From Psychromarinibacter halotolerans (GTDB lineage Bacteria > Pseudomonadota > Alphaproteobacteria > Rhodobacterales > Rhodobacteraceae): DNA of 64,000 nt. The stretch spans positions 310,001-374,000 of the forward strand of contig NZ_JARGYD010000003.1 in the NCBI RefSeq assembly GCF_029168315.1, given 5' to 3'. The notes below the pieces were generated by a model, which saw only the letters and a program-made list of their open reading frames with translations, was not told where the DNA came from and made no database searches. How positions within the stretch are numbered: the stretch's first letter is position 1; the number at the start of each line of letters is the position of its first letter. Both the position numbers and the translations under genes were made by a program. Shown piece after piece: positions 1 through 8,487 of the stretch.

Positions 1-856
1 GGTCGTGCCCGGTGGCCAGTCCGAACTTCGTGCCACGGTCGTAGACAAGGTTGTACTCGGCATACAGCCCGCGATGGACCAGTTGCGTGTCTTTGTCCGC
101 GTCTGTCCACGGGGTGTCGCGGCGCCGCTCTGTCACCGGCAGGAACGCTGGCAGGAAGGCGCGGCCCACGTCCTGCGTGAAGGCGAAATCCGCCTCCCAG
201 TCGTCGGTGTTCAGGTCGTCGTAGAAGATGCCGCCCACGCCCCGTGCGCGCTTGCGGTGCGGGATATAGAAATACTCGTCCGCCCACGCCTTGAAGCGAT
301 CGTAAAGATCGGCCCCGTGCGGATCGCATCCGGCTTTCAGCGCGGCGTGGAAACTGGCGGTATCCTCGTCATACTCGATGCAGGGGTTCAGATCCGCGCC
401 GCCGCCGAACCACCACGCGTTCGGCGTCCAGAACATCCGGGTGTTCATGTGGACGGCGGGTGTGTGCGGGTTCTGCATATGCGCGACAAGGCTGATGCCC
501 GACGCCCAGAACCGCGGGTCGTCGGTGATCCCCGGCACACCGCGCGCCGCCATCGACACCTGCGCCGCGTCGCCCAGCGTGCCGTAAACGGTCGAGATGT
601 TGACGCCGACCTTCTCGAACACGCGACCGCCCCGCATGACGCTCATCAGGCCGCCGCCGGCATCCGCCTCGCCCTCGGCGGCGCGACGGGTCTCGGTGAC
701 CTCGAACCGGCCGGCGGGCTGTTCGGCGAAGGGGCCGGTGGACTGGCTGTCCTCCAACGCCTCGAACGCCGCGACGATGCTGTCGCGCAGCTGGCGGAAC
801 CAGCCCGAGGCACGGGCCTTGCGGTCGTCGAACGACACGTCGCTGTCATCGGGCAT
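1..856 (-). CDS. hemF: Oxygen-dependent coproporphyrinogen III oxidase (3' end outside window)
   Basis: HemF oxidatively decarboxylates coproporphyrinogen III to protoporphyrinogen IX in cytosolic haem biosynthesis, using O2. The minus-strand translation from the ATG at 856 begins MPDDSDVSFDDRKARASGWF and runs about 285 residues to the window edge. It contains family-typical stretches: GVNISTVYG, the substrate-binding NPHTPAVHMNTR, WWFGGGADLNPC, and FYDDLNTDDWEADFAFTQDVG followed by RGLYAEYNLVYDRGTKFGL. HemF proteins are usually about 300 residues, so only a short C-terminus is missing. It shares orientation with the TrcR-like gene, but a terminator lies between them, so it probably has its own promoter in 857-956. 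Confidence 0.95.
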   Translation of the reverse strand, partial: MPDDSDVSFDDRKARASGWFRQLRDSIVAAFEALEDSQSTGPFAEQPAGRFEVTETRRAAEGEADAGGGLMSVMRGGRVFEKVGVNISTVYGTLGDAAQVSMAARGVPGITDDPRFWASGISLVAHMQNPHTPAVHMNTRMFWTPNAWWFGGGADLNPCIEYDEDTASFHAALKAGCDPHGADLYDRFKAWADEYFYIPHRKRARGVGGIFYDDLNTDDWEADFAFTQDVGRAFLPAFLPVTERRRDTPWTDADKDTQLVHRGLYAEYNLVYDRGTKFGLATGHD

Positions 857-956
857 CGCGGGTCTCCTTCTGCGTCTTGCGGCGTAGATGCGCGGCCCGG
901 CGTCCGGCGTCAACAGCCCTGCCCGGGCCGGATCGCCGCAATCGTGGCCACCAACG

Positions 957-981
957 AAAAACCCCGGCGCAATGGCCGGGG
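957..981 (-). terminator. Rho-independent terminator of the TrcR-like gene
   Basis: A 7-bp perfect stem (ccccggc at 962-968 and gccgggg at 975-981, 6-nt loop) is followed, reading on the minus strand, by five T residues (957-961). It lies 36 bp past the TrcR-like stop codon. Confidence 0.85.
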
Positions 982-1017
982 TCTGTCCGTGTCCGATGCC
1001 GTGTTCGGCAGCGACGC

Positions 1018-1785
1018 TTAGCGTTTGTCTTCGTCGTCCTCGTCGTCGACATCCGGCTGATCGTCGCCCGACGGCAGGTTGAAGAAGCTGTCGGCGTCCG
1101 GCAGATCGTCTTCCTTGTCGTCGTCATCGCCGCGCGGATCGTCCGACAGCGAGAACGTCTCAAGCCCCGAGATCGCCGTCGGGATCTTCGGATCGGTATC
1201 CATTTCAAGGCTCTGCTCGGTCGAGACCAGCTTGCGCCGCTCGTCGTCGGTCATCACCGCGTCCAGCTTCTTGGCCGCCTTGGCCACCGCCGCGTCCAGT
1301 TCCATCTGCTTACACAGGCCCAGCGCGACGGGGTCGATCGGCTGCATGTTCGCGATGTTCCAGTGCGTGCGCTCGCGGATCGACTGGATCGTCGGCTTGG
1401 TGGTGCCCACCAGCTTCGAGATCTGGCCGTCGGTCAGCTCGGGGTGGAACTTCACCAGCCAAAGGATCGCGTTCGGACGGTCCTGACGCTTGGACAGCGG
1501 GGTATACCGCGGGCCGCGCCGCTTTTCCTCGCCCACGGCGGCCGGGTTGTGCTTCAGCTTCAGCTTGTACAGCACGTCCTTCTCGGCCTTGTCGATATCC
1601 TCTTGGGTCAGTTGGTTGTTGGCGATCGGATCGAAGCCCTTCACGCCGGCCGCGACGTCGCCGTCCGCGATGCCCTGAACCTCCAGCTCGTGCAGTCCGC
1701 AGAAATCCGCGATCTGCTTGAAGCTCAGCGTCGTGTTATCCACCAGCCAGACAGCGGTGGCTTTCGCCATGATCGGTTTCGCCAT
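1018..1785 (-). CDS. trcR: DUF1013 family cell-cycle transcriptional regulator, TrcR-like
   Basis: 255 residues from the second of two adjacent ATGs (1788 or 1785). The N-terminus MAKPIMAKATAVWLVDNTTL matches the family start, and AGGAG at 1796-1800 serves either ATG. The N-terminal half carries helix-turn-helix-like segments (LSFKQIADFCGLHELEVQG and LTDGQISKLVGTTKPTIQSI), consistent with DNA or RNA-polymerase association. The C-terminal 40 residues are very acidic (DDDDKEDD, DVDDEDDEDKR). DUF1013 proteins are confined to alphaproteobacteria and are annotated as the cell-cycle regulator TrcR. The gene is monocistronic, with its own terminator. Confidence 0.88.
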   Translation of the reverse strand: MAKPIMAKATAVWLVDNTTLSFKQIADFCGLHELEVQGIADGDVAAGVKGFDPIANNQLTQEDIDKAEKDVLYKLKLKHNPAAVGEEKRRGPRYTPLSKRQDRPNAILWLVKFHPELTDGQISKLVGTTKPTIQSIRERTHWNIANMQPIDPVALGLCKQMELDAAVAKAAKKLDAVMTDDERRKLVSTEQSLEMDTDPKIPTAISGLETFSLSDDPRGDDDDKEDDLPDADSFFNLPSGDDQPDVDDEDDEDKR

Positions 1786-1912
1786 CATCCTGCGTCTCCT
1801 TCGACAAATACCTTCTTCGCCGTGAAAACGGCTGGTCCGGCTGGACCCTATCCTCGTTTTCGGGGAAGTTGGCGGCCCATATAGCGTCAAATTGCCCAAA
1901 GGAAAAGCCCCC

Positions 1913-2542
1913 ATGCGCTGGATCGCAGCCTTGTTCCTAACCGCGAGCACCGCCTTTGCAGAGGGCGAGGCACCGGGCGATTTCGACTATTACGTCCTGT
2001 CTTTGTCATGGTCGCCGACGTGGTGCGCGCTGGAAGGCGAAGCGTCCGGCAGCGCGCAATGCGACGACGAGAAAGACTTTGGCTGGGTGATGCACGGGCT
2101 GTGGCCGCAGTACGAAGACGGCTGGCCAAGCTACTGCCGCAACAACACCCGCAACCCGTCTCGGTCAGAGACCGCCGCGATGGCCGACATCATGGGGACC
2201 GGCGGGTCCGCGTGGCACCAGTGGAAGAAGCATGGCCGCTGCGCCGGCCTGACGTCGGACGACTATTTTGCGCTGGCCCGCGTCGCCTATGACCGCATCA
2301 CCCGCCCCGAGGTGCTGCGCAGGCTGGAAGAACCCGTCACCCTGCCCGCGTCGGTCATCGAGGACGCTTTCGTCAAGGACAACCCCGGGCTCCAGCCGGA
2401 CGGGATCACTATCACCTGCCGGTCCGGTCGCATCCAAGAGGCGCGGATCTGCCTGACCCGCGACCTAGAGTTCCGCGAGTGCGGCGCCGATGTCCGGCGC
2501 GACTGCACGATGTCCGACGCGCTGCTGGACCCGATCGACTGA
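1913..2542 (+). CDS. Exported RNase T2 family ribonuclease
   Basis: 209 residues from the ATG at 1913, preceded by AAGGAA. An in-frame TTG at 1892 is less likely because it would put extra residues before the signal peptide (MRWIAALFLTASTAFA, cleavage near residue 16). The product is a periplasmic or secreted endoribonuclease of the RNase T2/RNase I fold. The first catalytic segment is MHGLWPQY with His61. The second is HQWKKHG with His102, Lys106 and His107. The usual Glu of HEWxKHG is Gln103 here. Eight cysteines suggest disulfides. It converges on the aldo/keto reductase gene with 6 bp between the ends. Confidence 0.9.
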   Translation: MRWIAALFLTASTAFAEGEAPGDFDYYVLSLSWSPTWCALEGEASGSAQCDDEKDFGWVMHGLWPQYEDGWPSYCRNNTRNPSRSETAAMADIMGTGGSAWHQWKKHGRCAGLTSDDYFALARVAYDRITRPEVLRRLEEPVTLPASVIEDAFVKDNPGLQPDGITITCRSGRIQEARICLTRDLEFRECGADVRRDCTMSDALLDPID

Positions 2543-2548
2543 GCGGGT

Positions 2549-3352
2549 TCAGTACGTGTCCCATTCGGGCGCCCAGTCGGGATCGACCACGCGGTCCTGC
2601 CGGTCCAGCCGGTCGATCTGATCGATGTGGGCATCGGTCAGTTCAAGGTCCTTCGCGGCGAAGTTCTCGGCGATCCGCTCGGGCTTCGACGACGTCGGGA
2701 TCACCACGTATCCCTTGAACATCAGGTAGGCGAGCGCCACCTGCCCCTCGGTCGCGCCAAGCTCGTCGCCCAGTCCCTTCAGGATCGGGTCGTCCTTGAT
2801 GCGTCCACGCGCCAGCGGGCAATAGGCGGTCAGGCCGATCCCAAGCTCGCGGCAGTGCTGCACGATCGGGGTGTTCGCCAGATACGGCGACAGCTCGATC
2901 TGGTTCATGAAGATCCGCTCGGGCCCGCCAAGGATCTGCGCGGCTTCGTCGATCAGCGCCTTGTTGAAGTTCGACACGCCGATGTGCCGGACAAGCCCTT
3001 CGTCCTGCACGCGCGCCAGCGGGGTCAGATAGTCTTTCAGCGGCATGTCCTGCGACGGCCAGTGCAGGTACATCAGGTCGACTTGATCCAGCTTCAGCCG
3101 CGTCAGGCTGTCGTCCGTCGCCTTCCGGATGTCGCCGTACTTGGACACCGGGATCTTGGTCGTGATCCAAAGGTCGTCCCGCGCGATACCGCTTGCGGCG
3201 ACAGCGTTTCCGACTTCGGTTTCGTTGTCATAGGCGTCTGCGGTGTCGAGGTGCCGATAACCGGCCTCTAGGGCAGCGGCGACCAGCTGTTCGCCTTCGC
3301 CCCCTTTCTGCGTCCACGTCCCAAATCCAATCTGGGGAATATCAGTCAGCAA
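2549..3352 (-). CDS. Aldo/keto reductase
   Basis: 267 residues, a compact member of the NADPH-dependent aldo/keto reductase superfamily (TIM barrel, cytosolic). The whole catalytic tetrad is visible: Asp36 and Tyr41 in HLDTADAYDNE, Lys66 in TTKIP, and His97 in DLMYLHWP. The later GVSNFNKALIDEA segment is the family's signature 2 region. It resembles the 2,5-diketo-gluconate reductase branch (DkgA/DkgB), but the physiological substrate cannot be read from sequence. The upstream 160 bp is more AT-rich than its surroundings and probably holds the promoter. Confidence 0.9.
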   Translation of the reverse strand: MLTDIPQIGFGTWTQKGGEGEQLVAAALEAGYRHLDTADAYDNETEVGNAVAASGIARDDLWITTKIPVSKYGDIRKATDDSLTRLKLDQVDLMYLHWPSQDMPLKDYLTPLARVQDEGLVRHIGVSNFNKALIDEAAQILGGPERIFMNQIELSPYLANTPIVQHCRELGIGLTAYCPLARGRIKDDPILKGLGDELGATEGQVALAYLMFKGYVVIPTSSKPERIAENFAAKDLELTDAHIDQIDRLDRQDRVVDPDWAPEWDTY

Positions 3353-3514
3353 TCTCTTTTCCTTCCGATCCTCACGATAAGAAGAACGGTGAAGCCGGCA
3401 AAAAGTTCAATCTTGCAGGGATTGCACGTTAGAAAAGGCGCCTTTCGCACCTTATGGGAGAATTAAGTTTTAAGCTTGCACCAATTCCGTGCACTTTGAT
3501 GGCGGTTGCGCCAG

Positions 3515-4501
3515 TCAGCCCGCAACCTGAAGGACGATCTTCCCGATATGGGCAGAGCTTTCCATCCGGGCATGGGCTTTCGCCGCCTCGGCCAGAGGGA
3601 AGGTGGAATCCATCACAGGCGCCACGCGGCCCGCTTCCAGCAGCGGCCAGACATGGGCACGCAGGCCGTCGGCGATCTTCGCCTTCGCCGCGTCGCTTTG
3701 CGGGCGCAGGGTCGACCCCGTGACCGTCAGCCGCCGCGCCATGATCTGGGCGAAGTTCAGCTCGACCTTCGGACCGGACAGGAAGGCGATCTGAACCAGC
3801 CGCCCGTCGTCCGCCAGCGCACGCACGTTGCGCGGAATATAATCGCCGCCGACCATGTCTAGGATCAGCTGCGCGCCACCCTCTTCCTTCAGGATCTCGA
3901 CGAAATCGTCGTCGCGATAGTTGATGGCCCGTTCGGCGCCCAGCTTCTCGCACGCCGCACATTTCTCGGCGCTGCCGGCGGTCGCGAAGACACGGGCGCC
4001 GAAATGCGCGCCCAGCTGGATCGCGGTCGTGCCGATACCCGACGATCCGCCGTGCACCAGAAACCGTTCGCCCGCGGCCAACCCGCCGCGCATGAACACG
4101 TTGGTCCAGACGGTGAAGTAGGTTTCCGGCAGGCAGGCCGCCGCGGCCATGTCCAGAACCTTGGGCACCGGCAGCGCGTGGGCGGCAGGCGTCACGACGT
4201 ATTCCGCGTATCCGCCGCCCGGAAGCAGCGCGCAGACGGCGTCGCCCTCTTTCCACTGCGTCACGCCCGGGCCGACGGCTGCGACCGTACCGCTGGCTTC
4301 CAGCCCGGGAAGATCGGACGCACCGGGGGGCGGCGCATAGTTCCCCGCCCGCTGCAACGCATCGGGGCGGTTCACGCCGGCAAAGGCCACGCGGATCAGG
4401 ATCTGACCGTGCCCCGGCTGCGGAACCGGGCGTTCGGTCGGGCGCAGGACCTCCGGGCCGCCGGGCTCGGAAATCTCGATCACGGTCATCGTGTCGGGCA
4501 T
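3515..4501 (-). CDS. NAD(P)H:quinone oxidoreductase, zinc-independent MDR family
   Basis: 328 residues of the medium-chain dehydrogenase/reductase superfamily, quinone oxidoreductase (QOR/PIG3-like) branch. It has an N-terminal GroES-like domain (VIEISEPGGPEVL; FAGVNRPDALQRAG) and a Rossmann domain with VHGGSSGIGTTAIQLG near residues 150-165. No structural-zinc cysteine cluster is present. The expected activity is NADPH-dependent reduction of quinones or enones in the cytosol. It lies 6 bp downstream of the COQ9-family gene on the same strand, so the two are probably one operon, and a redox role linked to quinones is plausible. Confidence 0.9.
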   Translation of the reverse strand: MPDTMTVIEISEPGGPEVLRPTERPVPQPGHGQILIRVAFAGVNRPDALQRAGNYAPPPGASDLPGLEASGTVAAVGPGVTQWKEGDAVCALLPGGGYAEYVVTPAAHALPVPKVLDMAAAACLPETYFTVWTNVFMRGGLAAGERFLVHGGSSGIGTTAIQLGAHFGARVFATAGSAEKCAACEKLGAERAINYRDDDFVEILKEEGGAQLILDMVGGDYIPRNVRALADDGRLVQIAFLSGPKVELNFAQIMARRLTVTGSTLRPQSDAAKAKIADGLRAHVWPLLEAGRVAPVMDSTFPLAEAAKAHARMESSAHIGKIVLQVAG

Positions 4502-4507
4502 CGGTGT

Positions 4508-5257
4508 CTACCCCTCGCCCCGCGCGTGTCCGGGCAAACCGGACGGATCGCGGTGCTTTGGCGCCTTCACCCGCGACATCAGCCAGTTTGGCCCGGCCAT
4601 CAACCCGTTCAGGACTGGGTTCTTGCGCACCTGCGCCTTCATCTTTTCGATCCGCATCACGTCCTCGATCCGGCGATCAAGGAAGGCCCAGGTGTCGGCG
4701 CGCCCCTCGCTGTCGTCGCCCAGCCAGAACAGCACGGTCGACCCGTAAACCCCGGCCAGCGTCGCGCGCTTGGTGTACCAGTTGATGTCGTCCGACGGAT
4801 CGCCAAGGGCGGTCCAGATCGCATCGCAGGTTTCCCAAATCAGGCGCGCGCCTTCGGGCGCATTCTGCGGCAGCGCGAAGAAGGCAGATCCCCGGCGCAC
4901 AGCTTCGCGGTCGTCGATCGCTTCGATCCGGGCGCGCACCGCGAAGGTGATGCGTTCGCGGATCTTCATGGTCGAAAGGTCGGCCTGTTCCAGCCGCGCC
5001 AGCATCGCGGCGTCGCCGCGCCGGTGAAACGCCGCCGCAAGGTCAAGCGCCCCGCGCGGCGCGATCGCGCGCGCCTCAACAACGGTCATACCAAGGTCGT
5101 GGGCGGCGGCGCGGAAGCTGGCGTCGGACCAGCCATCGAAGGCCACATGCGGCAGCATCGCGTCCAGCAGGCGCGCACGGTCCGGCGCGGTCGTCCCGTT
5201 GGCCCCGGTGTCATGGCCCGGTTCGGTGGATGGATCGGTCATCGGCTCCTCCGTCAT
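4508..5257 (-). CDS. COQ9 family protein (ubiquinone biosynthesis accessory)
   Basis: 249 residues. COQ9 proteins are TetR-like folds that bind lipids and assist ubiquinone ring modification. Family features are ARLLDAMLPHVAFDGWSDASF near the N-terminus, the TetR-like helix region that follows, DINWYTKRATLAGVYGSTVL, and a C-terminal FLDRRIEDVMRIEKMKAQV helix. The first 25 residues are low-complexity, and a second ATG (MTDPSTE) lies five codons in, so the start is slightly uncertain. It is the first gene of a two-gene minus-strand unit with the quinone oxidoreductase, divergent from rpsU. Confidence 0.88.
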   Translation of the reverse strand: MTEEPMTDPSTEPGHDTGANGTTAPDRARLLDAMLPHVAFDGWSDASFRAAAHDLGMTVVEARAIAPRGALDLAAAFHRRGDAAMLARLEQADLSTMKIRERITFAVRARIEAIDDREAVRRGSAFFALPQNAPEGARLIWETCDAIWTALGDPSDDINWYTKRATLAGVYGSTVLFWLGDDSEGRADTWAFLDRRIEDVMRIEKMKAQVRKNPVLNGLMAGPNWLMSRVKAPKHRDPSGLPGHARGEG

Positions 5258-5367
5258 TGCCCGCCTGGATGCGGGCCGGCTTTAGGTGGACAAGGTAGCT
5301 TGCCTTTGCTATACGGCCACCTCCTGCAATTTCCGCAACCCTAACTTAGAAAGGTGGTGACAACCAC

Positions 5368-5574
5368 ATGCAGGTCAGCGTTCGCGACAACAATGTCGAT
5401 CAGGCCCTTCGGGCTCTGAAAAAGAAGCTGCAGCGTGAGGGCGTCTTCCGCGAGATGAAGCTTCGGCAACATTTCGAGAAGCCCTCCGAGAAGCGCGCAC
5501 GCGAGAAGGCCGAGGCCATCCGCCGCGCCCGCAAACTCGCACGCAAAAAAGCCCAGCGCGAAGGTCTTCTCTAA
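5368..5574 (+). CDS. rpsU: 30S ribosomal protein S21
   Basis: 68 residues beginning MQVSVRDNNVDQALRALKKK and ending in the basic tail ARKKAQREGLL, a full-length S21. S21 joins the small subunit late and aids mRNA initiation near the anti-Shine-Dalgarno. AGAAAGGTGGTG upstream supplies the ribosome-binding site. The gene is a single unit with its own terminator at 5618. A TATAC-like -10 element at about 5310 lies in the divergent intergenic region; this promoter assignment is weak. Confidence 0.97.
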   Translation: MQVSVRDNNVDQALRALKKKLQREGVFREMKLRQHFEKPSEKRAREKAEAIRRARKLARKKAQREGLL

Positions 5575-5617
5575 GACCGACAAGGCTCGGCTGGTGGGGC
5601 AACCCGCCATTCAGACG

Positions 5618-5645
5618 ACCCCCGCGGCATCGCCCGGGGGTTTGT
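5618..5645 (+). terminator. rpsU: Rho-independent terminator of rpsU
   Basis: A 7-bp stem (acccccg at 5618-5624, cgggggt at 5635-5641) is followed by ttgtcattt. It lies 44 bp past the rpsU stop. Confidence 0.85.
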
Positions 5646-5652
5646 CATTTCC

Positions 5653-5684
5653 GGGGGCAGGATGCGTACCCGCGTTCTGCCCCC
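5653..5684. repeat. Second hairpin downstream of rpsU
   Basis: Perfect 8-bp inverted repeat (gggggcag at 5653-5660, ctgccccc at 5677-5684) with a 16-nt loop, followed by gcccttt. It starts about 8 bp after the rpsU terminator and may be a backup terminator. Confidence 0.5.
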
Positions 5685-6305
5685 GCCCTTTCGTCATGAC
5701 CTCGGCCAAAATCCGACCCCACCGCACGCACGCCGTGGCGGGCGCTCCAGATCCCTTGGGTAGCGGTCGGCACTGCGCCGTCCGACATGACAATGTGCGA
5801 AAGGCGTGGGTCCGTTAAGGGCCGTCTCTCTGTGGCAGCGCGGGCCACAAGTTGCACGTCAAAGATGTGTCCGACCTTCCCGGGTGATGAGCCGCGAGCG
5901 TTGCACACCGCTTTGCGGCGACTGCTACTGTTCGCGCGGACTCGCAGGTGCCCGTGTGGCGGACACCGCCGTTGGACAGGCAGTGACGAAGGCGGGAAGC
6001 GTCACCGGGCGGGCATGGACATGTTGCGACTTATTGCGACCGCTCGCGGATGCGCATCAGCATGGTGCGTGCATGGGTCAGTTGTGCGGCCAGTTCATGA
6101 GCGCGCGCGGGACGGGCCCAAGACGGGGCGGCTTCCGGATTCGCCGCCTGGCTTCCGGGTTCGACCCCTTGGCGTGAAGCGACGTGGGTCCCGACCGTTT
6201 TGCGCGGACCGCCAATTCGCCGGCCTGGGCACCCCCTCCCCCAATCCGGGACTCGGCGGAGCAGCGGGACCCGACTTCACTGCCCCGACGCGTGGCATTC
6301 GCGCA
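5685..6305. other. Gene-poor interval between rpsU and the chemotaxis receptor
   Basis: About 620 bp with no gene I can support. Two minus-strand frames were considered. One, 5645-5908 (87 codons), resembles no known family. The other is open from 6276 to a stop at 6031 but has no ATG, GTG or TTG near its beginning. Its last part reads ARAHELAAQLTHARTMLMRI, which looks helix-like, so it could be a decayed gene tail. A 14-bp near-repeat (GGCTTCCGG(A/G)TTCG) occurs at 6130-6143 and 6150-6163. Confidence 0.5.
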
Positions 6306-8039
6306 TCAGGCAGATCTGCGCGCCGCGTCCCAAGCCTGCTGCTCGTCTTCTGCCGAGTCGTCGTCGCCGAAGCGGAACGCCGCCACCGCGCCGGCCAGCC
6401 CTTCGGCGCCGGCGTTCATCGAGCCGACGGCCGCTGTCGTTTCTTCGAACATCGCGGCGTTCTGCTTGGTCACCTTGTCCAGTTCGTTGGCGGCGCTGGT
6501 GATCTCGGACAGGCTGCCGGACTGGGCGCGGGTCTCGGTCGCGATGCGGCCGATTCGCTCGGCGGTTTCGCGAACCGCGGTCACGATCCCCTCAAGCGCC
6601 TCTCCCGTCCGTCCGACCAGTTGCACGCCTTCCTGCACCTGCTCGCCACTGGACGAAATCAGCTGGCTGATCTCGCGCGCGGCCTCGGACGAGCGCTGGG
6701 CGAGCGCCCGCACTTCCGAGGCGACGACAGCGAAACCCCGCCCCGCGTCCCCGGCGCGCGCCGCCTCGACCCCGGCGTTCAGCGCCAGAAGGTTGGTCTG
6801 GAAGGCGATGTCGTCGATGACATTGGTGATGCGGGCAATCTTGCCCGACGAGGATTCGATCAGGCCCATCGCCGCCACCGTCCGCTCGACGATCTCGCCA
6901 CCCGCGCTGGCTTTGTCCTGCGCCTCGCCCGCATAAGACGACGCATCTTCTGCCATCGACGCAGCCTCGTCGACCGACGCGGTCAATGCCGTCAGCGCCG
7001 CTGCCGTTTCTTGAAGGGTTGCCGCCTGCCGCTCGGTCCGGATCGAAAGCTCTTCGGACGAGCTGTTGATCTGCGACGCGTCGTTGCGGATGCGGTCGGT
7101 GTAGTCCGCGACATCCCGCAAAGCTTCCGAAAGCTGGGTCAGCGCCTCGTTGAAATCCGCGCGCAGCGGTTCGTACTCTTCGGCAAACGCCGTGCCGATG
7201 CGCGTGTTCAGGTCGCCGTTGGACAGCCCGCGCAGGGCGATCTTCAACTTGTCCAACACTTCGCCCAGTTGCTCTGTCATCTTGCGGCGCGACTCGGCTT
7301 CGCGTTCTTCCGCCTCACGCATCCGCTGCTGGGCGGCGTCGGCCTCGGCCTGCTGTGCCTGCACGGTCGCGGTCGCGGCCTCTGCCCGAGAACGGGCGGC
7401 TTCCGCTTCTACCCTGTCGGCCTCGGCCTCTGACTGCGCGGCCCGCGCCTTTTCAAGCGCCTCGTCCGTTGTTTGCTTCGCCTCTGCCAACGCGGCATTC
7501 CGGGCCTGGCTTTCGGCGTCCATCTTCAGGCGGACGCGCACTGCGATGACCAGCGCGGCCGTTTCCACCAGAACGATGGCGCCGTGAAACAAGGAACGCT
7601 CGATATTCGCGAGGATGTCGGACGACGGATAAACCAGAGACGGAAGCAGGATGCTAAGCGAGACGTGGTGCAGCACGATGGTTCCCGCCGCGAACAGGAT
7701 CGCCCGAACCCCGACCAATGCGACCATCGCCGCAAGCACCGCGAAGAAGGACATATGCGCGTCAAGCTGCCACGGATGGCCTGCAAAGGCCGCCGTCAGG
7801 CCGATTGCCTGTCCGACCATGCCCTGCCCGACTGCGATGCGCCCAAGCCGCCCGCCCGTCCGCATTCCGACCTGACCCAGCCCCGCGAAGGCGGCCGAGA
7901 TCCCGACAGCCACCCAGCTTTGCGAGCCGGTCAGCAGGACAACCAGCGCAACCACCGGCACGCCCGCCCATGCACACATCATCAGCCGCCGCGTTGCGGT
8001 GTCGCGGCTTTTTTCCAGTTCACTGTTGCCGTTTTCCAT
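6306..8039 (-). CDS. Methyl-accepting chemotaxis protein with polytopic membrane sensor domain
   Basis: 577 residues. The first 170 residues form about five or six transmembrane segments with no periplasmic ligand-binding domain. A long Ala/Glu-rich coiled coil follows (about 170-250), then a HAMP-like segment (LRGLSNGDLNTRIG) and the cytoplasmic signalling hairpin. The hairpin tip is FQTNLLALNAGVEAARAGDA, the contact site for CheA/CheW. The expected role is an inner-membrane receptor that senses a membrane-associated or intracellular cue, perhaps redox or energy state (inferred). It lies 3 bp downstream of the small exported-protein gene and probably shares its transcript. No che gene is nearby. 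Confidence 0.92.
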   Translation of the reverse strand: MENGNSELEKSRDTATRRLMMCAWAGVPVVALVVLLTGSQSWVAVGISAAFAGLGQVGMRTGGRLGRIAVGQGMVGQAIGLTAAFAGHPWQLDAHMSFFAVLAAMVALVGVRAILFAAGTIVLHHVSLSILLPSLVYPSSDILANIERSLFHGAIVLVETAALVIAVRVRLKMDAESQARNAALAEAKQTTDEALEKARAAQSEAEADRVEAEAARSRAEAATATVQAQQAEADAAQQRMREAEEREAESRRKMTEQLGEVLDKLKIALRGLSNGDLNTRIGTAFAEEYEPLRADFNEALTQLSEALRDVADYTDRIRNDASQINSSSEELSIRTERQAATLQETAAALTALTASVDEAASMAEDASSYAGEAQDKASAGGEIVERTVAAMGLIESSSGKIARITNVIDDIAFQTNLLALNAGVEAARAGDAGRGFAVVASEVRALAQRSSEAAREISQLISSSGEQVQEGVQLVGRTGEALEGIVTAVRETAERIGRIATETRAQSGSLSEITSAANELDKVTKQNAAMFEETTAAVGSMNAGAEGLAGAVAAFRFGDDDSAEDEQQAWDAARRSA

Positions 8040-8042
8040 TGC

Positions 8043-8357
8043 TCAACCCACTCCACATATCGCTGCCAGCGCCGTGCCATCAGTCACCCACCACGCGCCT
8101 TCGCCCCTGACGCGGCGCGCGAACCCTTCGGCAGCGTCCGGTGCGGTCGTGTCGGTCGTCGCCGCGAAGACCGCCATTGGCGCGCGGATCGGCCCGACCA
8201 AGCGTCCGCCCGCACGCGCGACGATCTCACCGGCATTTGCCCAAGGCGGCACGATCACCAGCATCGGCCCGTCGACACGGGGATCGCCGCCGACGATGGC
8301 GGCCACCGGCCCCGACAGCACGGCCAGAACCGGAAACGCGAACAGGGTCAGACGCAC
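8043..8357 (-). CDS. Small exported protein of unknown function
   Basis: 104 residues from the GTG at 8357, chosen over an ATG at 8429 because GAGAGAGG lies 7-8 bp upstream. The GTG also places a signal-like hydrophobic segment (VRLTLFAFPVLAVLSGPVAA) at the N-terminus. The rest is Ala/Gly/Val-rich (MLVIVPPWANAGEIVARAGG) and ends AWWVTDGTALAAICGVG. I do not recognise the family. It precedes the chemotaxis receptor by 3 bp, which suggests co-transcription and a possible link to it. Confidence 0.6.
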   Translation of the reverse strand: MRLTLFAFPVLAVLSGPVAAIVGGDPRVDGPMLVIVPPWANAGEIVARAGGRLVGPIRAPMAVFAATTDTTAPDAAEGFARRVRGEGAWWVTDGTALAAICGVG

Positions 8358-8427
8358 CTTGGCACCTCTCTCAAGTCGCGAGGGGTATAAGCGCCGAATG
8401 CTTAAGTCGGTCTGAACGGCAGCACAC

Positions 8428-8455
8428 AAAAAAGGGCGGCCCGAAAAGGCCGCCC
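8428..8455 (-). terminator. Rho-independent terminator of the SpoIIAA-like gene
   Basis: Perfect 8-bp stem (gggcggcc at 8434-8441, ggccgccc at 8448-8455) followed on the minus strand by six T residues (8428-8433). It sits 33 bp past the stop codon at 8488. Confidence 0.9.
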
Positions 8456-8487
8456 CAAGCCGGACAGTGGCTGTGACAATGAAAGCG

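Noticed and set aside
6150..6175. tRNA T-arm-like GGGTTCGACCCC
   Set aside because: The flanking bases do not form a 5-bp stem with a 7-nt loop, and no acceptor or anticodon arm is present.
5787..7433. 548-codon plus-strand open frame
   Set aside because: Runs antisense through the chemotaxis receptor with Arg/His/Gly-rich composition typical of high-GC shadows; no family resemblance.
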